NCBI GenBank assembly: GCA_020217115.1 | Contig: JAIWOA010000070.1 | Span: 1 to 14,126 of the forward strand | Direction of reading: 5' to 3' | From: Calditerrivibrio sp. | GTDB taxonomy: Bacteria; Chrysiogenota; Deferribacteres; Deferribacterales; Calditerrivibrionaceae | DNA length: 14,126 bases | Part shown: positions 7,436 through 14,126 of the stretch, one piece after another | How positions within the stretch are numbered: position 1 is the stretch's first letter | Layout: each line of letters opens with the position of its first letter | Notes under the pieces: model-generated | Databases searched by the model: none | What the model was told of the DNA's origin: nothing | Seen by the model: the letters and a program-made list of their open reading frames with translations, nothing else | Position numbers and translations under genes: made by a program

Positions 7436-8020
7436 TCAGGGATTATCTCCTAAGTATTTTTTATAGATATTATATTTCTCCCTTAGCCCACCCTTTTTTG
7501 TAAATCTGTTTAGAGGTGTTGGTAAAACCTTTGCATTTATAATTCTACCATTAAGTTCATAGCTATAAAATATCTTTTCATCTGGTATCTTGAAATGGTT
7601 TAGTTTTGATATCTTTACTGGCTGCAAGTTTTTTCTTGAATGTAAAAACCATTTTGCTGCATTTTTGTAGACAAAATATAGTTCAGTTATTTCACTATTT
7701 AAGATCAAAGTATCGATATCTCTGTATCTGAGAGGTATTATGTCGCTATCTAATGTGCTATTATTCTCTCGTTCATACTCTAAGATAATGTCTGTAAAAC
7801 CTATCTTCAGCTCCCTGATTATCGATAATTTATCCTCTATAGACAGCTTTAAGCTCTTTGTGGGGATCTCTTCACTCTTTTCATAAATACCCTTTAAAAA
7901 ATCCCAGAGCCTGTTATTAGAATTATTGGAATAGTAAAAACCGCTTTTTTCAGGAGGTAAAGTTCCGATGATAAGCTTTGTTGTATTTTTTTCTATAATA
8001 GGTGAAAATGGATGAAACAT
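7436..8020 (-). CDS. Uracil/deoxyinosine-DNA glycosylase superfamily protein
   Basis: This 194-aa protein looks like a base-excision repair glycosylase that removes a deaminated base (uracil or hypoxanthine) from DNA. The N terminus HPFSPIIEKNTTKLIIGTLPP (HPF at 3-5, then LIIGTLPP at 16-23) and FYYSNNSNNRLW (28-39) follow the pattern H-P-f-x-P ... LIlGs-P ... FYYxxxxNxFW of the family 6 (HDG-like) and MUG-like branch. FTDIILEYERENNSTLDSDI (about 75-94) matches its D-v-x-x-x-x-R-x-gS-DS-I element, and LPTPLNRF (166-173) sits where the family has its DNA-intercalating LPS-x-P-x loop. Start ATG 8020 is fixed by the HPF motif, yet no ribosome site is visible, since the ppdK terminator ends 8 bases upstream. 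No neighbour is a repair gene. The exact substrate is unknown. Confidence 0.72.
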   Translation of the reverse strand: MFHPFSPIIEKNTTKLIIGTLPPEKSGFYYSNNSNNRLWDFLKGIYEKSEEIPTKSLKLSIEDKLSIIRELKIGFTDIILEYERENNSTLDSDIIPLRYRDIDTLILNSEITELYFVYKNAAKWFLHSRKNLQPVKISKLNHFKIPDEKIFYSYELNGRIINAKVLPTPLNRFTKKGGLREKYNIYKKYLGDNP

Positions 8021-8028
8021 ATTAAACA

Positions 8029-8050
8029 GGGTGGGGGAGGTCCCCCACCC
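8029..8050 (-). terminator. Strong hairpin terminator after ppdK
   Basis: The perfectly complementary 10-bp arms GGGTGGGGGA (8029-8038) and TCCCCCACCC (8041-8050) are separated by GG; in practice the loop would open to four bases. It begins 10 bases after the ppdK stop. In the ppdK direction it is followed by the moderately T-rich TGTTTAATATGTTT, which already contains the start codon of the glycosylase-like gene. It should end most of the glyS-ppdK message. Confidence 0.8.
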
Positions 8051-8060
8051 TAAATATAAG

Positions 8061-10679
8061 TTATTTTAGTGCAGCGTGAGCTGCAGCAAGTCTTGCAACT
8101 GGAACCCTGTATGGTGAACAGCTGACATAATTTAATCCAATTTTGTGGCAGAAGAATATTGATGCTGGATCTCCACCATGTTCTCCACATATACCTGTCT
8201 TAAGATCAGGTCTTGTTTTTCTACCTTTTGTAACCCCCATTTCTACAAGCTGGCCAACTCCTGAAATATCTATTGATACGAAAGGATCCTCTTTGTATAT
8301 ACCTTTATCAATGTAGAATGGTAAGAATTTACCAGAATCATCGCGGCTGAGTCCTAAGGTTGTCTGGGTAAGGTCGTTTGTTCCAAAGGAGAAGAATTCG
8401 GCATATTGTGCTATCTCATCTGCAGTTAATGCTGCTCTTGGAAGCTCTATCATTGTTCCTACAAGATATTTTAGATTTACACCGTAAGACTTCATTACCT
8501 CTTCTGCAACCCTTACAGTCATATCCCTTAGCATTTCTAACTCTTTATAATGTCCTACAAGGGGTATCATTATTTCAGGGAGTACCTTTACTCCTTCTTT
8601 TGATACTTCACAAGCTGCTTCCATTATTGCATAGACCTGCATTTCATAAATTTCTGGAAATGTTATACCAAGTCTACATCCTCTATGTCCCAGCATAGGG
8701 TTAAATTCATGGAGTTCATCAGCTTTTTTCTTTAACATTTCTGCTGAAATGCCAGATGCTTTTGCAAGTTTTTCGATATCTTCATCGTTATGTGGGATAA
8801 ACTCATGAAGGGGAGGATCGAGAAGTCTTATTGTTACAGGGAAACCATCCATAGCCTTGAATATACCTTTAAAATCCTCTTTCTGGTAGGGTTTTACCTT
8901 TGCAAGAGCTTTTCTTCTATCATCTTCATTATGTGCTAAAATCATCTCCCTTACAGCATCTATCCTATCTCCCTCAAAAAACATATGTTCTGTTCTACAA
9001 AGCCCTATCCCTTCTGCTCCAAACTCCCTCGCTACTTTAGAATCGTGTGGTGTATCAGCATTAGTTCTTACACCAAGTTTTCTAAATTCATCTGCCCAGG
9101 ATAGTATCTCTGCAAATTCTCCAGATAGCTCTGGTTCTACAAGTTTTACTTTCCCAAGTATAACCTCACCAGTGCTTCCGTTTATTGTTATGTAGTCACC
9201 CTCTTTTATAGTATTTACACCAGCTGTAAAACATTTTTCATGTTCATCTATATGTATTGCACCACAACCTACGATGCAGCATTTACCCATACCCCTTGCT
9301 ACTACAGCTGCATGGCTCGTCATACCCCCAGTTGCTGTCAGGATACCTACAGCTGCATGCATTCCACCAATATCCTCTGGAGATGTCTCATCCCTTACTA
9401 AAATCACCTTTTCCCCTTTGCTTGCCCATTCTTCAGCATCTTCAGCAGTAAAAACAACTCTACCAACTGCAGCTCCCGGGGAAGCAGGCAAACCTTTTGC
9501 GATGGAAGAATATTTTTCCTTAGGATCTATCATTGGATGCAAAAGCTGATCAACCTGTTCTGGAGCAACCCTCAATACAGCAGTCTTTTTGTCAATAACC
9601 CCTTCTTTAAACATATCATAGGCTATCTTTACTGCTGCCCTTGCTGTTCTTTTTCCACTTCTTGTCTGAAGCATGTATAAAATCCCTTTTTCTACTGTAA
9701 ACTCTATATCCTGCATATCTTTGTAATGGGATTCAAGTTTTTTATAGACAGTTTCAAGTTGAGCAAATACCCCCGGCATCTCATCCTTCAACTTTGATAT
9801 CGGCTCTGGTGTTCTGATACCTGCAACAACATCCTCTCCTTGAGCATTTATGAGAAATTCGCCAAAAAACTCCTTTTCCCCTGTTGAAGGATTTCTTGTA
9901 AAAGCAACTCCGGTACCTGAATCATCCCCCATATTTCCAAATACCATAGCAACTATATTTACAGCAGTACCCCAATCATCCGGGATTTTATTAATTTTTC
10001 TATATGTTTTTGCCCTCTGGTTGTCCCATGAATCAAAAACAGCATTTGTAGCAAGTTTTAATTGCTCCATGACATCCTGTGGAAAAGGTTTCCCTGTTTC
10101 TGTTTGAACAAGGGTTTTGAATTTTTCCACCAGACCTTTCCAATCCTCAGCTGAAAGTTCTGTATCAAGTTTGTAACCTTTTGATTTTTTTACTTCAGTA
10201 ATAAATTTTTCAAATTTTGCATGTTCAACGGAAAGAACAACGTTGCTAAACATCTGTATAAACCTTCTATAGGAATCATAGGCAAATCTTTCGTTATTTG
10301 AAGAAGCTGCAAGCCCTTTCACTGTTGAATCATTCAATCCAAGATTGAGTATTGTATCCATCATACCGGGCATTGATACTCTGGCCCCAGATCTTACAGA
10401 AACAAGCAACGGATTTTTGTCTGATCCAAATTCCTTGTTTGTAGCTTTTTCAAGTTTTTTCATCGCTTCGAGGGTTTGTTCCCACATCCCTTCCGGGTAA
10501 GATTTGGTCTTTTGGTATTCGATACATGCCTCTGTTGTGATCGTGAAACCTGGTGGCACTGGAATTCCAAGATTAGTCATTTCAGTAAGACCTGCCCCCT
10601 TACCTCCCAGCAGATTTTTGTTTGTACCTTCACCTTCGGCAGAACCATTACCGAAGAAATATACATATTTTACAGCCAT
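8061..10679 (-). CDS. ppdK: Pyruvate, phosphate dikinase
   Basis: This 872-aa cytoplasmic enzyme interconverts pyruvate, ATP and phosphate with phosphoenolpyruvate, AMP and diphosphate. It serves gluconeogenesis or diphosphate-linked glycolysis in many anaerobes. The N-terminal ATP-grasp domain starts with GGKGAGLTEM (25-34) and includes VSVRSGARVSMPGMMDTILN (93-112). The swivelling phosphohistidine domain has GGMTSHAAV (451-459), with catalytic His456 and the regulatory-type Thr454. The C-terminal PEP/pyruvate barrel has GLCRTEHMFF (559-568), TIRLLDPPLHEF, GTMIELPRAA (741-750), GTNDLTQ (766-772) and the acid/base Cys831 in CGEHGGDP. All key residues are present and the length is normal for bacterial PPDK (about 870-890). 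The start ATG has a near-perfect AAGGAGGT ribosome site. It follows glyS by 28 bases, so it is co-transcribed; a strong hairpin ends the operon. Confidence 0.98.
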   Translation of the reverse strand: MAVKYVYFFGNGSAEGEGTNKNLLGGKGAGLTEMTNLGIPVPPGFTITTEACIEYQKTKSYPEGMWEQTLEAMKKLEKATNKEFGSDKNPLLVSVRSGARVSMPGMMDTILNLGLNDSTVKGLAASSNNERFAYDSYRRFIQMFSNVVLSVEHAKFEKFITEVKKSKGYKLDTELSAEDWKGLVEKFKTLVQTETGKPFPQDVMEQLKLATNAVFDSWDNQRAKTYRKINKIPDDWGTAVNIVAMVFGNMGDDSGTGVAFTRNPSTGEKEFFGEFLINAQGEDVVAGIRTPEPISKLKDEMPGVFAQLETVYKKLESHYKDMQDIEFTVEKGILYMLQTRSGKRTARAAVKIAYDMFKEGVIDKKTAVLRVAPEQVDQLLHPMIDPKEKYSSIAKGLPASPGAAVGRVVFTAEDAEEWASKGEKVILVRDETSPEDIGGMHAAVGILTATGGMTSHAAVVARGMGKCCIVGCGAIHIDEHEKCFTAGVNTIKEGDYITINGSTGEVILGKVKLVEPELSGEFAEILSWADEFRKLGVRTNADTPHDSKVAREFGAEGIGLCRTEHMFFEGDRIDAVREMILAHNEDDRRKALAKVKPYQKEDFKGIFKAMDGFPVTIRLLDPPLHEFIPHNDEDIEKLAKASGISAEMLKKKADELHEFNPMLGHRGCRLGITFPEIYEMQVYAIMEAACEVSKEGVKVLPEIMIPLVGHYKELEMLRDMTVRVAEEVMKSYGVNLKYLVGTMIELPRAALTADEIAQYAEFFSFGTNDLTQTTLGLSRDDSGKFLPFYIDKGIYKEDPFVSIDISGVGQLVEMGVTKGRKTRPDLKTGICGEHGGDPASIFFCHKIGLNYVSCSPYRVPVARLAAAHAALK

Positions 10680-10707
10680 AGAACCTCCTTATATTTTATT
10701 AAATATA

Positions 10708-12774
10708 TCAATTGATCAGTGACAAATCTCCCATTTTATCAAACATCTGTTTCAATGCAGCTAATAGTGAAATCCTATTACTACGAATCTCAGGATCTTC
10801 AACCATAACCATAACATTATCAAAAAATTCATTTATCGGTTTTTCAAGGGTCAACAATATTTCAAGACCTTTATCGTAACTTTCCTTATCTAAGTATAAT
10901 TGAAGATTTTCAGAAATTCCATTCAAATTAACAGATAATTTTTTCTCGTAGTCTGTATTGAAAAGAGCTTCATTGTAACCTGTCTTATTATGTTCAGATT
11001 TTTTGAGTATGTTGTTTATCCTCTTGTAGCTTTGTGCAATTGAAGTAAAAGATTGGGTATTTTTAGCTTCTGAGATAGCCTTTGCATTTTTCTCAATCTT
11101 TATTATATCATTATAATTGTTTAGAACTGCATCTACAGCATCAGGAGATATCCCTTCCCCTATCAGTATCTGTTTGAATCTCAGCAAAATAAATTCGATA
11201 ATCTGTTTTTTAACCTCTTCCTGATTAAATTTTACTCTATTTGATAAATTATAAAGGGATCTGTCTATAAGTTCACCTAAATTTATTCTAAAATTTCTGT
11301 TTCTAATTATCTGTAAAATACCTATAGAATTTCTCCTCAATGCATAGGGGTCGTTGTTTCCTGACGGTATCAAACCTATTGCGAAACACCCACAGATGGT
11401 ATCTATTTTATCAGAAATTGAGACAATTGCCCCAGAAATAGTTTTAGGAAGCTGATCCCCCGAAAATTTTGGGAGGTAATGTTCAAATATACCCATGTAA
11501 ACCTGCTCATTTTCTCCCTGTATTTTTGCATATTCTCTACCCATTACACCTTGAAGTTCAGGAAACTCATATACCATCTCAGTCATAAGATCTGCTTTGC
11601 ACAATTTAGCAGTTCTAAGTACATACTCTCTATCCTCATTTGATATATCCAATATATCGCACAGGTAGGATGCTATATTTGAAAACCTCTCCATCTTTTC
11701 GTAGGATGTACCAAGTTTTTCCTGGTAAATTACCTTCTTAAGCTCTTCAACCCTATCCTCAAGTTTAATATTTTTGTCATTTTCAAAGAAAAACATTGCA
11801 TCTGTCAATCTTGCTCTTAAAACCCTTTCGTACCCTTTTCTTATATTTTCATTTACAGGTTTTGTATTTGATATCCCTATAAAGAGGTTTGTTATTTTTC
11901 CATTTTTATCAATGGTATAGAAATATTTCTGATGATTTTTCATCGAGGTAATAAGAACTTCTTCAGGAAGTTGCAAAAAGTCTCTATTAAAGCTTCCAAG
12001 AACTGCAAAGGGGTACTCTACAAGATTTGTTACAGTATCAAGGAGATCTTCATCTATCTTAACCTGAATATTATGTTGTGAAGCTGTGGTTAAAATTTCA
12101 TTCTCTATCATCTTTTTTCTGTCACTACGACTTACTATTACAGATTTTGATGCAAGTTTATTAAAATAATCATCAGGGTTTAAGACCTCTATTACCTCGT
12201 TGCCATGGAATCTATGCCCTGTTGTTTTATTGGAAGCGACAATCCCATCTATTTCAAAGGGTGCAATTTGATCATCAAATAAAGATATAAAGGATTTTAC
12301 AGGTCTGGCAAATTTAAAACTGTTGTCCCCCCATTTCATAGTTTTCTTAAAAGGGATATTCTGGATTATCTTTACGATGTTATCAAGGATGATCTCTTTA
12401 GTCGCTTTCCCTTGAGTAAACTTGATACCTGCAAGATATTCCCCTTTTGGAGTAGTAACCTTTTTCAGTGTAGCTATATCAAGACCTTTTGCCTTTGCAA
12501 AATTTAATGCTACTCCAGTAAAATTCCCATCCTTATCAAAGGAGGCTGAAGCAGGAGGGCCAAGTATTTCATCTGATTGATCGTTTTGTTTTTCCTGAAG
12601 ATCATCGATTCTTACATAGAGTCTTCTTGGGGTTCCATCTGCAGTTATTTTACCAGACTTTATTTTGTTTTCTGTTAGCAACTTGTCAAATGCTGCGTGT
12701 AAGTAATCGACACCAACATTTACAAACTCAGCAGGTATCTCCTCCGAACATATTTCAAGAAAGTAGTATGACAT
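10708..12774 (-). CDS. glyS: Glycine--tRNA ligase beta subunit
   Basis: This 688-aa beta chain of the bacterial alpha2beta2 glycyl-tRNA synthetase recognises tRNA-Gly and works with the catalytic alpha chain GlyQ. The N terminus FLEICSEEIPAEFV (5-18) is the family's LLEIGTEELP motif. MKWGD (146-150), FARPVK (155-160), GHRF (186-189), MKNHQKYF (278-285), RVLRARLTDAMFFFENDK (317-334), KADLMTEMVYEFPELQGVMG (393-412) and DPYALRR (475-481) are all conserved GlyS blocks. The C-terminal anticodon-binding helical part is complete; length equals the E. coli protein (689). The start ATG has GGAGG 6 bases upstream. Its own promoter is visible. No glyQ lies upstream: the neighbour is a divergent methyltransferase gene, so the alpha gene must be elsewhere. 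ppdK follows in the same direction. Confidence 0.98.
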   Translation of the reverse strand: MSYYFLEICSEEIPAEFVNVGVDYLHAAFDKLLTENKIKSGKITADGTPRRLYVRIDDLQEKQNDQSDEILGPPASASFDKDGNFTGVALNFAKAKGLDIATLKKVTTPKGEYLAGIKFTQGKATKEIILDNIVKIIQNIPFKKTMKWGDNSFKFARPVKSFISLFDDQIAPFEIDGIVASNKTTGHRFHGNEVIEVLNPDDYFNKLASKSVIVSRSDRKKMIENEILTTASQHNIQVKIDEDLLDTVTNLVEYPFAVLGSFNRDFLQLPEEVLITSMKNHQKYFYTIDKNGKITNLFIGISNTKPVNENIRKGYERVLRARLTDAMFFFENDKNIKLEDRVEELKKVIYQEKLGTSYEKMERFSNIASYLCDILDISNEDREYVLRTAKLCKADLMTEMVYEFPELQGVMGREYAKIQGENEQVYMGIFEHYLPKFSGDQLPKTISGAIVSISDKIDTICGCFAIGLIPSGNNDPYALRRNSIGILQIIRNRNFRINLGELIDRSLYNLSNRVKFNQEEVKKQIIEFILLRFKQILIGEGISPDAVDAVLNNYNDIIKIEKNAKAISEAKNTQSFTSIAQSYKRINNILKKSEHNKTGYNEALFNTDYEKKLSVNLNGISENLQLYLDKESYDKGLEILLTLEKPINEFFDNVMVMVEDPEIRSNRISLLAALKQMFDKMGDLSLIN

Positions 12775-12791
12775 AAATCCTCCATTTTTTA

Positions 12792-12837
12792 GGGTAAACA
12801 GTAGCGTAACTATGAGAGAAATCTTGATATTTTACCC
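12792..12837 (-). promoter_or_regulatory. Long-range stem in the glyS leader
   Basis: The leader between the predicted glyS start of transcription (about 12841) and the ATG has perfect 7-bp complementary arms, GGGTAAA and TTTACCC (12792-12798 and 12831-12837), with a 32-base loop. The 3' arm ends 8 bases before the GGAGG ribosome site, so folding could affect initiation. No T-box features (specifier, AGGGUGGNACCGCG-like box) are visible. Confidence 0.35.
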
Positions 12838-12847
12838 ACGAATTTAA

Positions 12848-12876
12848 TTTATAACTGCTAATTTACAACTTTTCAA
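12848..12876 (-). promoter_or_regulatory. Sigma-70-type promoter of glyS-ppdK
   Basis: On the minus strand, TTGAAA (12876-12871; 5 of 6 to consensus) is followed by exactly 17 bases and TATAAA (12853-12848; 5 of 6). This predicts a transcription start around 12841 and a glyS leader of about 67 bases. It is the best promoter match in the window apart from the tetR -35. Confidence 0.65.
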
Positions 12877-12894
12877 GAAAAATTTGTATAGATT

Positions 12895-12921
12895 TTGAGA
12901 ATTATTTGATATAAATATTAT
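12895..12921 (+). promoter_or_regulatory. Possible promoter of the methyltransferase gene
   Basis: TTGAGA (12895-12900) and TATTAT (12916-12921) each match 5 of 6 to consensus, but the spacer is only 15 bases. It would start transcription near 12928 and give a leader of about 33 bases to ATG 12961. Together with the divergent glyS promoter it fills the 186-base gap. Confidence 0.3.
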
Positions 12922-12960
12922 CAGGTAACATTGATCATAAAAAAAATTGAGGATTACTGT

Positions 12961-13581
12961 ATGGGCGAAAAATCTTTTGACGTTGCAGCTTTGACCTACG
13001 ATGACAAACCTATGCACATAGAAAGAGCAGAGATAATAGCAAAGGATATCAAAAAGAATTTAAATATAATAAAATCATGGACCATTGGGGATTTTGGTTG
13101 TGGTACAGGGCTTCTTGGATTTAATTTTATAAATGATGTTGCACATATAGATATGATGGATACCTCTGATACTATGCTGGATAGGGTTAGGGAAAAGATC
13201 AAAATAAACAAGATCAGTAATGTGGAGGCAATCTTTTTTGATATCGAAAAGGATAGATTACCTTATGGTAGATATGAAATGATTGTAACTTCGATGACCT
13301 TTCATCATATTGCAGATTTGAATATTCTTCTTAAAAAGCTTTCTGCTATGCTTAAAAATGGTGGATATCTTGCCGTTGCAGATCTTGACGAGGAGGATGG
13401 ATCCTATCATGATGGCACTGAGGTGCCACACCATGGTATAAACCAGACTTCTCTTTTAGAGTTGGCTTGTAAAAATGGTTTTGAGTTAGTCTACAAATCT
13501 CTTCCCTATACAATTAAAAAAGAGATAATGGGACAAAAAAGATCTTTCCCGGTATTTTTACATATTTACAGGAGGAGTTGA
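12961..13581 (+). CDS. Class I SAM-dependent methyltransferase
   Basis: This 206-aa soluble protein has a Rossmann-type SAM-binding fold: motif I GDFGCGTGLLG (43-53), the acidic end of strand 2 in IDMMDTS (63-69, Asp67 the likely ribose ligand), FFDIEKDRLP (92-101) with Asp94 near the adenine, and the strand-4 segment IVTSMTFHHI (108-117). LKNGGYLAVADLDEEDGSYHDG (131 on) is the common small-molecule methyltransferase strand-5 pattern, followed by a His-rich turn (VPHHGIN). The acceptor is unknown; the YcgJ/UbiE-like class is a guess. An in-frame TTG at 12931 would add ten residues, but ATG 12961 has a clear GAGGA ribosome site 7 bases before it, so I use it. It is divergent from glyS and followed 5 bases later by a small unknown gene. 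Confidence 0.88.
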   Translation: MGEKSFDVAALTYDDKPMHIERAEIIAKDIKKNLNIIKSWTIGDFGCGTGLLGFNFINDVAHIDMMDTSDTMLDRVREKIKINKISNVEAIFFDIEKDRLPYGRYEMIVTSMTFHHIADLNILLKKLSAMLKNGGYLAVADLDEEDGSYHDGTEVPHHGINQTSLLELACKNGFELVYKSLPYTIKKEIMGQKRSFPVFLHIYRRS

Positions 13582-13586
13582 ATATT

Positions 13587-13811
13587 ATGGATAAGCTTTC
13601 AAGATTAAAGTATCTTGCTAAACAGCAAAATAGAGAAAATGGACTTCCAGATTATATTCTGGATAGAATTCTGATCATAGATAAAATAGATGATCATCTT
13701 CTTGATCAGCTCCAGGAAAGGGTTGAATATTTTAATAGTGATGCAGGTATAGGATGCTTTTCTGATGGTTATTCTGTAAGTGATATTGAGAAGATATTAA
13801 ATAAGCTTTAA
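13587..13811 (+). CDS. Unrecognised 74-aa protein
   Basis: This small protein follows the methyltransferase stop by 5 bases and shares its message. ATG 13587 has an AGGAG ribosome site about 9 bases upstream; a TTG at 13578, overlapping the methyltransferase stop, is too close to that site to be preferred. The sequence is helical and charged at the start (KLSRLKYLAKQQNRENG), then LPDYILDRILIIDKIDD and a segment with GIGCFSDGYSVSDIEKIL. It has one cysteine, no signal peptide and no membrane span. It contains no known motif that I can name. Confidence 0.7.
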   Translation: MDKLSRLKYLAKQQNRENGLPDYILDRILIIDKIDDHLLDQLQERVEYFNSDAGIGCFSDGYSVSDIEKILNKL

Positions 13812-13813
13812 GG

Positions 13814-13837
13814 ATAAAAACAGGGTAAAATCCCCCT
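13814..13837 (-). terminator. Weak terminator-like stem in a convergent gap
   Basis: In the minus direction, directly at the CHAD-gene stop, A-GGG and CCC-T can pair across a loop and are followed by TGTTTTTAT. The stem is only about 4 bp, so this is a weak candidate. It is the only terminator-like signal in the 24-base gap between the two convergent genes. Confidence 0.3.
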
Positions 13838-14126
13838 AATCTCTCAAATTTTTTATTTTTTTCAGGGAAGATTCTATTTTGTGACACAATTTTTCTCTAA
13901 GATATACCTTCTCTGATATGAAAAGTCCGATATAATAGCCGATTGCGTAACATATCTGCCTTGAGAAATTACCTTTTATCTGCATATTTTGTAAAATATC
14001 AATTCCGTTTCTTAAGTCATTGTAGTGACCGATGATCTCCTGCACCTCTTTTAATTCATCTATCAAACTGATATCTTTATTTTTCATCTCGAAGAGGTAT
14101 CTTATTTTCTTTAGATTAACCCTTAT
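13836..14126 (-). CDS. CHAD-domain protein, C-terminal part (5' end beyond window)
   Basis: The frame is open to the last base of the window, so the gene begins outside; the internal ATG at 14087 is not the likely start. The 96 visible residues begin IRVNLKKIRYLFEM, the CHAD pattern (H)-x-x-R-x-x-x-K-R/K-x-R-Y, and continue with LIDELKEVQEIIGHYNDL, the well-known L-x-x-Q-x-x-L/I-G-x-x-N/x-D element. CHAD is a helical, histidine-rich domain associated with inorganic polyphosphate binding, and often sits beside CYTH or polyphosphate enzymes. None of these is in the window. The final helices (about residues 55-96) are basic. It is convergent with the 74-aa gene. The domain call is good; the full architecture cannot be seen. 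Confidence 0.75.
   Translation of the reverse strand: MRVNLKKIRYLFEMKNKDISLIDELKEVQEIIGHYNDLRNGIDILQNMQIKGNFSRQICYAIGYYIGLFISEKVYLREKLCHKIESSLKKIKNLRD

Noticed and set aside
7421..7438. Terminator at the end of the glycosylase-like gene
   Set aside because: The near-palindrome has a mismatch, no usable loop and almost only A/T pairs.
8378..10107. Several open frames of 64-106 codons on the plus strand opposite ppdK
   Set aside because: They lie wholly antisense to a conserved gene, have no ribosome sites and have low-complexity Leu/His/Pro-rich products typical of shadow frames.
12775..12847. T-box riboswitch before glyS
   Set aside because: The leader is only about 67 bases and shows neither a T-box sequence nor a terminator/antiterminator pair.
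12931..12960. TTG start at 12931 for the methyltransferase
   Set aside because: The ATG at 12961 has a well-spaced GAGGA site, and the predicted transcript start lies almost on the TTG.
1..14126. CRISPR arrays, insertion sequences, tRNA or rRNA genes, defence genes
   Set aside because: No regular repeats, transposase, integrase, RNA gene or known defence motif was seen on either strand; base composition looks even across the window.

Overview
The window is low-G+C bacterial DNA (about one third G+C by eye) with dense, mostly operonic genes. The envelope is that of a diderm (Gram-negative) bacterium: there is a TolC-type outer-membrane channel with a signal peptide, together with its inner-membrane and periplasmic partners. 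The two-subunit (alpha2beta2 type) glycyl-tRNA synthetase beta chain next to pyruvate phosphate dikinase, and the general protein style, remind me of Deferribacterota or nearby anaerobic lineages. That placement is an impression, not something the sequence proves.

Layout: (1) 1-2561, plus strand: a NitT/TauT-type ABC importer, consisting of a substrate-binding protein cut by the window edge, a permease and an ATPase. The three genes overlap by 8-10 bases and are followed by an unrecognised 212-aa protein. (2) 2558-7146, minus strand: a self-contained multidrug efflux operon in transcription order tetR, tolC-like, emrA-like, emrB-like. Every junction overlaps or nearly abuts. Upstream of tetR (7167-7256) is a compact control region with a promoter, a 14-bp operator-like palindrome on its -10/start region, a third half-site behind the -35, and an A/T-only 9-bp-arm palindrome further up. 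(3) 7436-8020, minus: a small uracil/deoxyinosine-DNA glycosylase-superfamily protein. (4) 8061-12774, minus: glyS then ppdK, ended by a strong 10-bp G/C-rich hairpin and preceded by a good sigma-70-type promoter. The glyQ gene that often sits beside glyS is absent here. (5) 12961-13811, plus: a class I SAM methyltransferase and a 74-aa unknown protein, divergent from glyS. (6) 13836-14126, minus: the C-terminal part of a CHAD-domain protein, continuing past the window end.

How they work together: the EmrA/EmrB/TolC trio should form one tripartite pump spanning both membranes, with the TetR protein as its local, probably autoregulating, repressor. The ABC genes form one importer of unknown substrate. 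glyS and ppdK share a transcript but have no direct biochemical link.

I see no insertion sequence, phage gene, CRISPR array, tRNA or rRNA. I do not find a convincing novel multi-gene system. The items most worth a second look are the tetR control region, the deviant glycosylase placed directly behind the ppdK terminator, the unknown fourth gene of the ABC operon, and the glyS leader stem.
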